Shown here: positions 25,870 to 34,760 of the stretch, piece by piece
Layout of the letters: each line of letters opens with the position of its first letter
Numbering within the stretch: the stretch's first letter is position 1
NCBI GenBank assembly: GCA_030430205.1
Contig: JAUIGE010000006.1
Span: 124,001 to 188,000, forward strand
Reading direction: 5' to 3'
DNA from: Bacteroidia bacterium
Lineage (GTDB): Bacteria; Bacteroidota; Bacteroidia; J057
DNA length: 64,000 nucleotides
Translations under genes and position numbers: made by a program
Notes under the pieces: generated by a model
The model's database searches: none
What the model was told of the DNA's origin: nothing
What the model saw: the letters and a program-made list of their open reading frames with translations, nothing else

Positions 25870-26601
25870 ATGAAAGAAGAATTATACATACAAATAAAAC
25901 GCTATTACCTGCGGGAAATGAGTCAGGAAGAGCAGCAGGCATTTGAAGCCAAAATTGCTTCAGATTCAGCTTTCGCTCAGGAAGTCCGAACTCATGCGCG
26001 CATGTACGAAAGCATACAGCAAAAAGGAGATCAACTCCTGGAAGCAAAGCTTCATTCACTCGGCCAGCAGCTTCTTATCGCCCCTTCCACTGCTCAGCTT
26101 CGTCCTTTCAGCCAAAGGCGAAATTATTTGATCGCTGTAGCAGCGGCAGTCGTCCTCCTGCTCAGCATGCTCTTTGTGCTTGCGCCGCAGCAGGATTCGC
26201 AAAGTTTATTTGCCGAAAATTTCAAGCCCCTTTCGGGCGCCAGAGGAGATGGAGCCCATTTGGGTCCCTTCTTCGATGCCTATGAAAAAGAAGCTTATAC
26301 AGAAGCCATCAGTATTTTTGAACAAAATATGGCCGACAGCCCGGCCGCCCTTGAACCTATCGTAAACCTATATCTGGGGATGAGCTATCTCAGCCTGGAT
26401 CAGGCAGAGAATGCCCTGCATGCCTTTGAAAAGGTCAGCCAGGAATCTCCCGCAATCTATGATGATGCCCAATGGAATCTCGCCTTGACTCTGCTCAAGC
26501 TGGATCAGCCTGAAGAGGCAAAAAAAATATTGGAAAAAATCGCTGCCGAAGGCCAGAACGAATGGCAAAAGAAAGCCAGCAAGTTACTTGATGAATTATA
26601 A
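25870..26601 (+). CDS. Anti-sigma-like membrane protein with periplasmic TPRs
   Basis: 243 residues. The cytoplasmic N-terminal part has the pattern usual for Bacteroidota anti-sigma proteins (YYLREMSQEEQQAFEAKIASDSAF, about 12-35), without the zinc-binding His/Cys. One membrane helix (about 86-104, NYLIAVAAAVVLLLSMLFVL) follows two Arg, predicting N-in, C-out. The periplasmic half has TPR-like helices (PIVNLYLGMSYLSLDQAENALHAFEKV and the next pair). It probably holds the sigma factor inactive until a periplasmic signal arrives. Sigma binding is inferred from gene order and the N-terminal pattern. Confidence 0.75.
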   Translation: MKEELYIQIKRYYLREMSQEEQQAFEAKIASDSAFAQEVRTHARMYESIQQKGDQLLEAKLHSLGQQLLIAPSTAQLRPFSQRRNYLIAVAAAVVLLLSMLFVLAPQQDSQSLFAENFKPLSGARGDGAHLGPFFDAYEKEAYTEAISIFEQNMADSPAALEPIVNLYLGMSYLSLDQAENALHAFEKVSQESPAIYDDAQWNLALTLLKLDQPEEAKKILEKIAAEGQNEWQKKASKLLDEL

Positions 26602-26647
26602 GTTGTGGAATTTGGGCGCAAGCCTTCTCTTCTATATAAAAGAAAAG

Positions 26648-27448
26648 ATGCGCCATCCTTTTACACTTTTCCTTGCCCTGACCTCGATTATTGTTAGTTG
26701 CCAACAGCCAGCCAGCGCGCCAGTAAGTGAAAACGACCTAAAGCCGACATTCGAAAGAACCACCTTTTCGGAATCCCCACAGCCGAGGGAGGTTGATTCA
26801 GTGCCTTTACCTTTAGTTCAGCACTCCTTTTTCCTTAAGTCTTATGACAGCCTTAAGATGGACATCAGGCGTCGCAGGATCGAGTTTGCTCAACGCTACA
26901 CAGTAGCAAAGAGTGACTCGGCCCGCACAGCCATCGTGCATCTTTCCTCTACCTTTTTATTGGAAACGCTTTCCGATCATGTCTTCCCGGCATGGTTTGG
27001 GACGAGTTGGGCCTATGAGGGCATCAGCAATGTGCCCGGAGAAGGTGAAATCGCCTGCGGCTATTTTGTCTCTACCACCCTTAGGCATGCTGACTTCAAG
27101 CTGAATCGCTACAAACTGGCGCAAGCCTATTCCCACCGCATCGCGGAGGTTCTGGGAGATCGCCTCCAGCGATTTACAGCGCTGGAGAAACTGCTCAGCT
27201 ATGTGAGTAAGCAGCCGGATGACCTCTACGTAGTAGGGCTGGACAATCATGTGGGATTTATTGAAAAAAGAGCCGGAAATATATTTTTCACCCATTCCTC
27301 CTATTGGAATCCCGCTAAAGTGATCCGGGAGGAAGCTGCAGGTTCCTCTATTTTGTATCATTCACAAGTCTATATTCTCTCCCACATACTGACCAATGAG
27401 AAGCTGATCCAGCAGTGGTTGAAGGGAGAGCAGATTGAAAATCCGTGA
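26648..27448 (+). CDS. Lipoprotein with papain/NlpC-P60-like motifs
   Basis: 266 residues. The lipobox IIVSC (Cys18) follows the signal peptide MRHPFTLFLALTS. The body contains GTSWAYEGISNVPGEGEIACGYFVST with Cys137 at the start of a helix, VGLDNHVGFIEK with His201, and FTHSSYWNP with His216. That order of Cys, strand-His and polar residue matches NlpC/P60-like or other papain-fold peptidases and amidases. I do not recognise the exact family. The ATG at 26648 is preferred to 26588 because it begins the signal peptide. It is 46 bp after the anti-sigma gene, so it may belong to the same operon. Confidence 0.6.
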   Translation: MRHPFTLFLALTSIIVSCQQPASAPVSENDLKPTFERTTFSESPQPREVDSVPLPLVQHSFFLKSYDSLKMDIRRRRIEFAQRYTVAKSDSARTAIVHLSSTFLLETLSDHVFPAWFGTSWAYEGISNVPGEGEIACGYFVSTTLRHADFKLNRYKLAQAYSHRIAEVLGDRLQRFTALEKLLSYVSKQPDDLYVVGLDNHVGFIEKRAGNIFFTHSSYWNPAKVIREEAAGSSILYHSQVYILSHILTNEKLIQQWLKGEQIENP

Positions 27449-27510
27449 GGATTAGTGAAAAAACCCTTTTCAAAAGATCATCCGGCTTTTTACATAAGCA
27501 AAGTTGAGGC

Positions 27511-27518
27511 TACCTTTG
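27511..27518 (+). promoter_or_regulatory. -7 promoter motif 4 bp before the lpxH start
   Basis: TACCTTTG matches TAnnTTTG and ends 4 bp before the GTG at 27523; a leaderless transcript is likely. Confidence 0.5.
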
Positions 27519-27522
27519 CGCC

Positions 27523-28284
27523 GTGGAAAAACACATTTTCATCGCATCGGATATGCACTTTGGAGTGCCGGATCATGCCAGCAGCCTGGCGCGCGAAAAG
27601 CGCTTTGTGCAGTGGCTGGAGGAGATCGCGCCTCGCTGCGAGCGCCTGATACTGCTGGGGGATATATTCGATTTTTGGTTCGAATACCGGCATGTGCAGC
27701 CGCGCGGCTATGTGCGCCTGCTCGGCAAGCTGGCCGAGCTGAGTGATCGGGGCATCCCGATCGAGCTATTTACCGGCAACCACGATATGTGGTATCACGA
27801 TTTTTTTCCCCAGGAAATAGGAGCTAAAATACACCGCAAACCGGTCCTTCGGACCTATTTTGGCAAGACCTACTACCTCGCCCATGGCGACGGACTGGGG
27901 CCGGGAGATCACGGCTACAAATTTATCAAGCGCGTCTTCAGCAGTCGCATCAGTCAATGGCTGTTCGCCCGTCTGCATCCCAATTTCGGCATCGGCATCG
28001 CCAATTTTTTTTCCCAAAAAAGCCGCATCGCCAAAAAAGACCTGGATAATGTGTTTCATGGTGAAAAGGAATTTCTCCTCATCCACGCCCGCGAGATGCT
28101 GCGCCAGCAGCCAGAGATAGACCATTTTGTCTTTGGGCATCGCCATCATTTGAAGAAAATTCCGCTTGCAGAAGGCAAGTCGGTTTTCTATTTGGGCGAT
28201 TGGATAACGTATTTTAGCTACCTGGAGATTGGGCCGGATGGAGGGGAATTGAAGAGATTGACGAATGATGAACAAGGATTTTAG
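27523..28284 (+). CDS. lpxH: UDP-2,3-diacylglucosamine diphosphatase (LpxH-like)
   Basis: 253-residue calcineurin-like metallophosphoesterase that cleaves UDP-diacylglucosamine to lipid X in lipid A synthesis, at the inner face of the inner membrane. Metal-binding motifs in order: DMH (10-12), GDIFDFW, GNHDMWYHD, AHGDGLGPGD, and FGHRHH near the end. The GDIFDFWFE and GNHD context is that of LpxH rather than generic phosphatases. The start is a GTG placed just after a -7 motif, in good accord with a leaderless mRNA. Confidence 0.85.
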   Translation: MEKHIFIASDMHFGVPDHASSLAREKRFVQWLEEIAPRCERLILLGDIFDFWFEYRHVQPRGYVRLLGKLAELSDRGIPIELFTGNHDMWYHDFFPQEIGAKIHRKPVLRTYFGKTYYLAHGDGLGPGDHGYKFIKRVFSSRISQWLFARLHPNFGIGIANFFSQKSRIAKKDLDNVFHGEKEFLLIHAREMLRQQPEIDHFVFGHRHHLKKIPLAEGKSVFYLGDWITYFSYLEIGPDGGELKRLTNDEQGF

Positions 28285-28316
28285 AAATAGTGACCTCAAA
28301 AATCAAAAATCCTTGT
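28265..28316. repeat. Inverted repeat at the lpxH 3' end
   Basis: GAACAAGGATTTT (28270-28282), overlapping the lpxH stop, and AAAAATCCTTGTTC (28304-28317) are near-perfect complements around a loop of about 20 nt. The AAAATCC/GGATTTT theme repeats after it. It resembles the other short-repeat palindromes of the window. Confidence 0.65.
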
Positions 28317-28325
28317 TCGATATTC

Positions 28326-28361
28326 TTAAAATCAAAAACCCGCCACTTCTCAGTGACGGGT
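28326..28361 (-). terminator. Terminator for the secreted protein gene at 28464
   Basis: ACCCGCCACT (28338-28347) and AGTGACGGGT (28352-28361) form a 10-bp stem with one G-U pair and a 4-nt loop. The minus strand continues with TTTTTGATTTT. Confidence 0.75.
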
Positions 28362-28463
28362 CTCCAGTCCTTGAACCGTTGAGTCTAATAAGTATTTGGT
28401 TTTTCGGGAATCTAACCTACCAGGCTGTCGTTCAGGGATCTGAAACACAAGGAGCAGGGGCAC

Positions 28464-29147
28464 TTATCTTCTGGAACTGAAAGCGCTTCCGGACTGCTGG
28501 GCGGTTTCCTTGGCTGTTTGGAAAGTGCTGGAAGGGCCATGATTCAGACTTGAATCAGGAGATGTCTGCACTGCGCCTCTTACGCCTAGTTTTGCATGCT
28601 GCATTTGGTTGAATGTAGATGCATTCAGGTTGAAGAGGTCGTGACCGACAGAACATGTGCCGTAATTATTAAAAGTGCCTGCATTCACGAGGTCTCCGGT
28701 TGTTATCAGGCTTGCAGATGCCATATTGGTGGTAATGGCAGCGCGCTGAGCGGAGAAGAAATTCAAATGCGTGCTGGAGGATACATTGTTGATAAAGCGA
28801 CCGAAATTGCGGATGCCTCTTACTTTGAGTTCCCCAAAGTTGGAAAGCTTGCCCGTAGGACGGATCAGCACCTCACCGTCGGCGGAGGTTACATTCGCGC
28901 CGAGAGCGATTTCCATGCTGCCTGCCAGGTCGATCATAAATCCATCATATACCATGCTGCCTTCAATGATGATTCTGTCACCTTCCTCTATCTGGGTGCC
29001 TGGGTAAGCGGGATACCAGTTTTTAGGATTGACATACATACGGTCTTCTGATCCGAGGAAGTGGTAGTCTTTAGCAAAGTTTGCCAAAGGCATCAAAGCG
29101 ATCAAAAAAGTAAGGCTGGCGATGTGGAGAAGGGTTGACGTTTTCAT
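28464..29147 (-). CDS. Secreted protein with beta-solenoid-like repeats
   Basis: 227 residues. A signal peptide (MKTSTLLHIASLTFLIALMPLANFA) is followed by short repeated strands rich in Gly, Asn and aliphatic residues (GKLSNFGELKVRGIRNFGRFINN, TGDLVNAGTFNNYGT), typical of right-handed beta-solenoids in surface proteins. The last 40 residues are polar and Ser/Gln-rich. No T9SS domain or catalytic motif is seen. The ATG at 29147 is chosen for the signal peptide; the frame to 29216 adds unlikely polar residues. Function unknown. Confidence 0.7.
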   Translation of the reverse strand: MKTSTLLHIASLTFLIALMPLANFAKDYHFLGSEDRMYVNPKNWYPAYPGTQIEEGDRIIIEGSMVYDGFMIDLAGSMEIALGANVTSADGEVLIRPTGKLSNFGELKVRGIRNFGRFINNVSSSTHLNFFSAQRAAITTNMASASLITTGDLVNAGTFNNYGTCSVGHDLFNLNASTFNQMQHAKLGVRGAVQTSPDSSLNHGPSSTFQTAKETAQQSGSAFSSRR

Positions 29148-29500
29148 GACTGTTGTGTTAAATAATTTTGGCGATGAAGTTTGTTTGGCTGCGCAACGAC
29201 TGTGTGTTTGTGTCAATTGCTGTTATGCTCCTCATTTGGCAAATGGCATACCACAATAAAAAGAGATGTTAGATAAATGGGTTATTTAATAATTTTTAAT
29301 AGTTGTCATTCTTACAATTCCAAATACATGAACTACCCAATTTTCACTCTTTCTGTATTGATGACTATATTTTCACAAAAGTAACTATTGAGCAAATATA
29401 ATTTACAAGTGACTGAATAACAGCTACTTACACGCACTTATTTTATCCTGGAAAATATTACAGGGAAAAGGAAACTTCTTACTGCTTCCCGGGGGCAAAC
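29148..29500. other. AT-rich intergenic region
   Basis: Leader of the secreted protein gene and 3' flank of the helicase-nuclease gene, both on the minus strand. I see no reading frame, array or clear terminator in it. Confidence 0.6.
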
Positions 29501-32500
29501 TCAGACTTCTTCAAGCTCTCCCAAACTTGTGTAGTAGATCACGCCCTTTCTTTCTGTGTATCCCATCTCCTCCAAAGCGTCCAAATAGGAATTGACCTGT
29601 TTTAAGTACACATCTTTTTTGTGTCCTGTTTTATAGTCAATCACTACCACTTTATTGTCCAATATATTTACACGGTCGGGGCGTAAGGTCTTCCCGGAGG
29701 CCGAGATGATCTCGGCTTCAGCCTTCACCTTCCAGTGAGACTGGAAATAGGGCGCTATCCCCTCAAAGGAAATCACTTCCTTGAGCATCTCTTCAAAGTT
29801 GCCCTGCAGGGAAGCAGGTAAAAAGCCTTTCATCACCATGCTGCGCGCGGCTTGGGGCACATCCTCCGGCACAACGATATGTGCCAGGGCCTCATGCAGC
29901 AATTCGCCCATCTGGATTTTCTCCTGCCGCTCCAGCATGCTGCTTTTGAGGTAGCGGTTGGAACTGTAGCGGATGTTCACCGCCTGATTCCAGCCGGCAA
30001 GGCTGCGCTTCGGGCCCTCCAGCACAGGAAGAGCGGCCTCTTTTGTATGGCCTTTTGGGGGAACGGCTTTGCCGTACATACGGATGTTGCCCTCCGCAGC
30101 GGCATCTGCTGCCAGCGGCATGGCATCCAGCACCTGCTGGATCACAGAAGAAGAGCGCTTGAGGTTTTCCTTTTTTTCATCCTCCGGGCAAAAAATATAC
30201 AGACGCAATTCCGGGCGGGTAAAGGCCACATAGAGCAAATTGAGGTTATCGAGATAACTCAGAAGCGTTTCCCGCTCATAAGCCTGCTCAAAATAGCTAT
30301 CCTTCAAAGCGCTGCTGTAATTGACCGGCAAAAAGGAAAACCGATTATAAGGCGCCCTGTCGGGCCTCACCCACAGCAGGCTGTTGGCTTTGGGCTCCAT
30401 GCCCCAATCTGCAAAAGGCAGCATCACCACCGGAAACTCCAGGCCTTTGGCCTTGTGAACCGTCATGACCTCCACCGCCTGGGAGCTGGAACTGGCCGGG
30501 ATAGCCGGTTTTTCCCTGATCTCTTCCCAATACGCCAGAAAGCCGCTGATGCTCGCTTCGTTTTTGCTGCCATATTCCAGGGCATGATCCAGAAATGCCT
30601 GCACATAGGCATTGTGGTCGAGGATATTTTCGAACAGCCTGATGAGGCGTTCCATGCACTCATAGACCGGCTGCTGACGCAGCATAGACAGCCTGCCTCT
30701 CAGCTCGCGCGGCAGGGCCGCGCCTTCTTTCCCGACAAAAAGGTCGTCGGGAACCTGGCTTTCCAGGCCCAGCGAAAGCTGCCCGGCAGCCTGCTTCAGT
30801 TGATGAAGCAAATGGTAGCCGTAGGCTACCCGGGCGCGGTACATCTTCTCCTCCTCATGGTTCAGGAGGCAGAGCAAAGCGTGCAAAAAGCGCACTTGCG
30901 GATGGTTGTTCAGTTTGAGGGACTCGGCAGAGGCCACCAGGATGCCATTTGCCTGCAAATGCTCGGAGATGTCCACGGCTTCGGCATTGGTGCGGACGAG
31001 CAGGCAGATGTCTGCCGGGCTGAAGCCTTCCCCGATCATTTCACGGATGCTTTCCAGGCAGCGCTCTTTGGCGCTTTCTTTCCACTTATCCTCCTTGCCG
31101 TTGGGCAGCAGTTCTACCTTGACAAGCCCATCCATGGCTTTTTTCGGATTCTGAGCTATCTGCTCATAGGCCGTAGCGATCACAGCCTTGCGGCTTTCGT
31201 TGTCGCCAAACTCCTGGAGGAGGAGCTCCACGGCCGTTTCGAAGAAATGGTTGTTGAAGGCTACGACCTGATGCGCTGTGCGGTAGTTGTCCAGCAACAG
31301 TTTGTTGGTGACGCCCTGCTTGCGGGCAAGCATTTCTTTCTCCACTTTATAGAGGAGCAGTTCCATATTGCCATTTCGCCAGCGATAAATAGATTGCTTG
31401 ACATCGCCCACGATCAGGCTGCCGTTGCCGGTACTCAGGGCTTCCAGCACCAGCGGGCGCAGGTTTTCCCACTGCATATCAGAGGTGTCCTGAAATTCGT
31501 CGATCAGGTAGTAGCGATAGCGCGTGCCGACCTTTTCATATATAAAAGGAGTATCCTGCTCGGAGACGATCTCGCGCAGCAGGTAATTGGTATCGGAGAT
31601 AACGAGGCGGTTGTTTTCGAGGCGGTAGTCGATGAGTTTGCTTTGCAAATCGTTCATCACGCCAAAGCTGTAGAGATTTTGGGCCGCGATGCGGGCGCTG
31701 TTGTAGCTGGTAAATTGCTGGTTGTAGTATTCAACCATTTGCTCCAGTATGCCATGCAGGCCTTCATCTACGGCTTGCTGGATGGTCGAGGCCAAAGGAC
31801 TTTTGGCGCTATACCATTCATTTTCTCCTGCTGCTGCCTTTTTTGCCCTTTCTTTTGGTTCAAAATCTTTTTTCTCTGTTACATTGAAAAAGTAGCCTAC
31901 TGCACCACTTCTTTTATATTTAAAATCATCTGCTGTCAGGTCAAACTGCCCGATGATCCGAATCGCAAGATCTGCCCATTCCTCCATCTGGTTTTCGAAC
32001 TTCTTTCGAATCTTCCAAAGCTCCTCTTCCAATCCGATCACATCCTCCAACTCTATGCTCACCTTCTCCTCATTGAAGGTCACCAGTTGTTCCTGAAATT
32101 GCTCTTTGAAAATTTCCCCCCCCAGCTCCTTGATTTTACTCTCAATGCGCCAGCCTTTGTCCTCCTCCATGCTGCGCTCCACCAGCTTTCGCAATACCTG
32201 GGTGAGTTTTTCATGTGTACCAATTTCCCGAAAAGTCTGCTGGGTGATGCGTTCCAAAACGATATCCTGCTTCATATCCACTTCATAGCCCAAAGGCAGG
32301 TTCAACTCCTTGGAAAAGGCACGGATCACGCGCTGAAAGAAGCTTTCAATGGTGCTGACAGAAAAATTGGAATAATCGCTCAGGATCAAATTGAGCACGG
32401 TACGGGCGCGTTGGGAAATATCGAAATGCAGGCCTTTGCCGGTAAAATACTTTTTCAGCATCTGAAACATATCCAGCTTTTCCAGCTCCTCCCCTTCCAG

Positions 32501-32689
32501 ATATGCCAAAGCCGAAAGCGCCCCAATGATGCGGGCCTTCATCTCTTCTGTGGCTTTATTGGTAAAAGTGATTGCCAGCACGGAGCGAAACTCCGCAGGC
32601 TCGCGAATGACAATTTTGAGGTATTCGGATACCAGGGTAAAAGTCTTCCCTGAGCCGGCAGATGATTTGTATTGGGTGAGTGCATTCAT
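29501..32689 (-). CDS. RecB/AddA-like UvrD-family helicase-nuclease
   Basis: 1062 residues. Superfamily 1 helicase motifs: Walker A SSAGSGKTFTL (9-19), motif Ia AITFTNKATEEMKAR, Walker B YLIDEFQDTSDMQWE, motif III GDVKQSIYRWRNG, motif V VEVMTVHKAKGLEFPVV, and motif VI LLYVAFTRPELRLYIF. The C-terminal 150 residues carry a PD-(D/E)XK nuclease of the RecB/AddA kind: RPDRVNIL, VVVIDYKTG, and QVNSYLDAL. It should process double-strand DNA ends for recombination. The AddB-type partner usually found beside it is absent from this window. It diverges from the flippase gene with only 28 bp between start codons. Confidence 0.92.
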   Translation of the reverse strand: MNALTQYKSSAGSGKTFTLVSEYLKIVIREPAEFRSVLAITFTNKATEEMKARIIGALSALAYLEGEELEKLDMFQMLKKYFTGKGLHFDISQRARTVLNLILSDYSNFSVSTIESFFQRVIRAFSKELNLPLGYEVDMKQDIVLERITQQTFREIGTHEKLTQVLRKLVERSMEEDKGWRIESKIKELGGEIFKEQFQEQLVTFNEEKVSIELEDVIGLEEELWKIRKKFENQMEEWADLAIRIIGQFDLTADDFKYKRSGAVGYFFNVTEKKDFEPKERAKKAAAGENEWYSAKSPLASTIQQAVDEGLHGILEQMVEYYNQQFTSYNSARIAAQNLYSFGVMNDLQSKLIDYRLENNRLVISDTNYLLREIVSEQDTPFIYEKVGTRYRYYLIDEFQDTSDMQWENLRPLVLEALSTGNGSLIVGDVKQSIYRWRNGNMELLLYKVEKEMLARKQGVTNKLLLDNYRTAHQVVAFNNHFFETAVELLLQEFGDNESRKAVIATAYEQIAQNPKKAMDGLVKVELLPNGKEDKWKESAKERCLESIREMIGEGFSPADICLLVRTNAEAVDISEHLQANGILVASAESLKLNNHPQVRFLHALLCLLNHEEEKMYRARVAYGYHLLHQLKQAAGQLSLGLESQVPDDLFVGKEGAALPRELRGRLSMLRQQPVYECMERLIRLFENILDHNAYVQAFLDHALEYGSKNEASISGFLAYWEEIREKPAIPASSSSQAVEVMTVHKAKGLEFPVVMLPFADWGMEPKANSLLWVRPDRAPYNRFSFLPVNYSSALKDSYFEQAYERETLLSYLDNLNLLYVAFTRPELRLYIFCPEDEKKENLKRSSSVIQQVLDAMPLAADAAAEGNIRMYGKAVPPKGHTKEAALPVLEGPKRSLAGWNQAVNIRYSSNRYLKSSMLERQEKIQMGELLHEALAHIVVPEDVPQAARSMVMKGFLPASLQGNFEEMLKEVISFEGIAPYFQSHWKVKAEAEIISASGKTLRPDRVNILDNKVVVIDYKTGHKKDVYLKQVNSYLDALEEMGYTERKGVIYYTSLGELEEV

Positions 32690-32717
32690 TGAAAGCTAAA
32701 TTACTAAATTGCCTGCT

Positions 32718-34007
32718 ATGGCTCCCACCTTTTCCTCCTTTTGGCGAAATGTCTTTACCCTGATGTCGGGAACCCTCCTGTCTCAGGTATTGCTTTTGGT
32801 CTTTACGCCCGTGCTGAGCAGGATTTACCTGCCGGAGGCTTTTGGGGTGATGGGCGCCTATCTGGGCGCTTTGCTGGTCCTCACCGTCATCGCCAATGGC
32901 GGCTATGAGATGGCCATCATGCTGCCCAAAGCAGAAGAAGAAGCACATAGGCTGAGTTGGCTCAGTATGTTTATTGGGCTGTTTATCAGCCTGTTGGTGC
33001 TGGGGATGAGTTTGCTGGGGGGAAAGGCTTTTTTGCTTTGGATAAAGCTGCCGGAGCTTATCGGCTGGCATCTGATGCTGCCGCTGAGTCTCTTATTGGA
33101 ATCCATTTACCAGGCCTGTTACCAGGCATTGAACCGCTTTCGCGCCTACCGCCCCCTGGCGGCAAGCCGCCTGATACGGGCCATCGTCCAGATCAGCCTC
33201 AGCCTGACGCTGGGCCTGATGGACTACGGTTTCCAGGGCCTGCTTGCAGGCTTGATCGGCGGGCAGTTTGTCGGTGCCGTGATTTTGTTTTTTTTCTATA
33301 TACAAAAGCCGCTTGCCCGTCAGAGCCTCAGCCCTTTTTCCCTCCCAAAATTGCTTGCCAGTGGCAGGGCCTACCGGGACTTTCCGATCTTCGGCATGCT
33401 CAGCAGCGGCCTCAATACCGCCGGCAAACAATTGCCCTATTTTTTTCTGCCCCGCCTTTTTCCTGCTGAAGAGCTGGGAAAAAGCATGTCTGGACATTTT
33501 CAGCAAACGCAAAAGCTGCTTTCTCTGCCGATAGGCGTGCTGAGCGTGTCTCTGGGAAGCGTTTTTTATGAACGTGTCAGCAGGGCGAAAGAGGAAGGCG
33601 GAAAGGCACTTGCTGACTTGACTAAAAAAACTTTCCGCAGCCTGCTGCTGCTGGGGATCCTGCCATCGGCCGTGGTGATGGCCTTTGGGCCGGAGCTATT
33701 CCGTTTTGTGCTGGGGCCAGAGTGGGAGACGGCCGGGCTCTATGCACGCTGGCTTATGCCCTGGTTTTACCTGACTTTTGTGGCGGTGCCCCTCTCCTAT
33801 CTCGTTGATGTGCAACGAAAACTGGATGTGTATCTGCTGCTCAATGCAGCACTGTTTTTGGGGCAGCTTGCTGCCCTTTTGTGGGGGAGCAGCCATTTGG
33901 AAAATGGGGAACTAATTCTTCTCTATGGCGCTGTAAGCGCTATTTTGGTGGGAGTACAAATTGGCTACTTTTATTTTTTAGGCGTGAAATTTGTACATTC
34001 GGAATAA
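32718..34007 (+). CDS. Polysaccharide flippase (Wzx/MATE-like)
   Basis: About 429 residues with roughly 12 to 14 predicted membrane helices, for example SGTLLSQVLLLVFTPVLSRIYLPEAFG near the start, which is the typical opening of the polysaccharide biosynthesis/oligosaccharide flippase family. Such proteins move lipid-linked sugars across the inner membrane. The ATG at 32718 is used; the TTG at 32709 lies in a possible -7 element. No other polysaccharide gene is adjacent, so the exported sugar is unknown. Confidence 0.85.
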   Translation: MAPTFSSFWRNVFTLMSGTLLSQVLLLVFTPVLSRIYLPEAFGVMGAYLGALLVLTVIANGGYEMAIMLPKAEEEAHRLSWLSMFIGLFISLLVLGMSLLGGKAFLLWIKLPELIGWHLMLPLSLLLESIYQACYQALNRFRAYRPLAASRLIRAIVQISLSLTLGLMDYGFQGLLAGLIGGQFVGAVILFFFYIQKPLARQSLSPFSLPKLLASGRAYRDFPIFGMLSSGLNTAGKQLPYFFLPRLFPAEELGKSMSGHFQQTQKLLSLPIGVLSVSLGSVFYERVSRAKEEGGKALADLTKKTFRSLLLLGILPSAVVMAFGPELFRFVLGPEWETAGLYARWLMPWFYLTFVAVPLSYLVDVQRKLDVYLLLNAALFLGQLAALLWGSSHLENGELILLYGAVSAILVGVQIGYFYFLGVKFVHSE

Positions 34008-34031
34008 ATTTTTCAAACCCCTTGGCAAATT

Positions 34032-34760
34032 ATGAGATACAGTACGCTTGCGTGTTTCCTATTCCTTTCCCTCTCTTTCCACCAAAGTTATTCTCAACAA
34101 GACAAAACGCTTTATTTCGTGCAACTGGCTACCTACCCCAGCCAGGTTGAAGCGGCCTATTTTGAAGGTATTCAGGACATACTTGAAAGAAAAATAGACA
34201 GCAAAGCCTACCGCTACTTCAGCGGTCCTTTTCTTCAAAAATCCCCCGCTGACAGCGTGCAGCAGCTCGCCCAGCAAAAAGGCTACCGCTACGCGGAAGT
34301 CATCACCATCAAACAGATGGCTGCCATGGATAGCACCCGCCAGGATTCGCTGGCGGCCCTCGATAGCCAGATGGACCCGATGGAGCGGCTCGGCCTGCGC
34401 AAAGTAGATGGCGGCAAAGCCATACGCGTCAGCAATGTCTTTTTTGGCTTTGATTCTTCCTATCTGAATGGCGCTTCCCGCAAAGAACTTGACGAGCTCG
34501 CAGCTTTTCTCATGGAAAATCTCAGCTATGTCGTCGAAGTCCGCGCCCATACCGACTCCAGCGGCAACGAATACTACAACATCCTGCTCTCCGAAAGACG
34601 GCGCGACGCTGTCATCAACTACCTGCGCAATCAGGGAATCCCCGCCAGCCGCATGGAGCCTCATATCTTTGGGGAAACCAATCCGGTAGCCAACAACAGC
34701 CGTGGGGCTGGGCGCACCCTCAACCGGCGGGTGGAGCTTGTTGTGAAGAAAGAAGATTAA
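34032..34760 (+). CDS. OmpA-family protein with SPOR-like N-terminal region
   Basis: 242 residues. A signal peptide (MRYSTLACFLFLSLSFHQSYSQ) is followed by a region reminiscent of SPOR (LYFVQLATYPSQVEAAYFEGI...GYRYAEVITIK). The C terminus is an OmpA domain: FFGFDSSYLNGASRKELDELAAFL, VEVRAHTDSSGNEYYN, LSERRRDAVINYL and RTLNRRVELVV. It should bind peptidoglycan from the outer membrane. Its stop codon shares TTAA with the stop codon of pdxH on the other strand. Confidence 0.85.
   Translation: MRYSTLACFLFLSLSFHQSYSQQDKTLYFVQLATYPSQVEAAYFEGIQDILERKIDSKAYRYFSGPFLQKSPADSVQQLAQQKGYRYAEVITIKQMAAMDSTRQDSLAALDSQMDPMERLGLRKVDGGKAIRVSNVFFGFDSSYLNGASRKELDELAAFLMENLSYVVEVRAHTDSSGNEYYNILLSERRRDAVINYLRNQGIPASRMEPHIFGETNPVANNSRGAGRTLNRRVELVVKKED

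Noticed and set aside
21259-27448. True Craspase (type III-E CRISPR) locus
   Set aside because: TPR-CHAT and sigma genes are present, but there is no Cas7-11, no Cas1/Cas2, no array and no recognisable Csx30. Only an analogy is justified.
29852-32653. 933-codon open frame opposite the helicase-nuclease gene
   Set aside because: It is a mirror frame of a well-supported gene with all SF1 helicase motifs; its own translation is low in recognisable structure.
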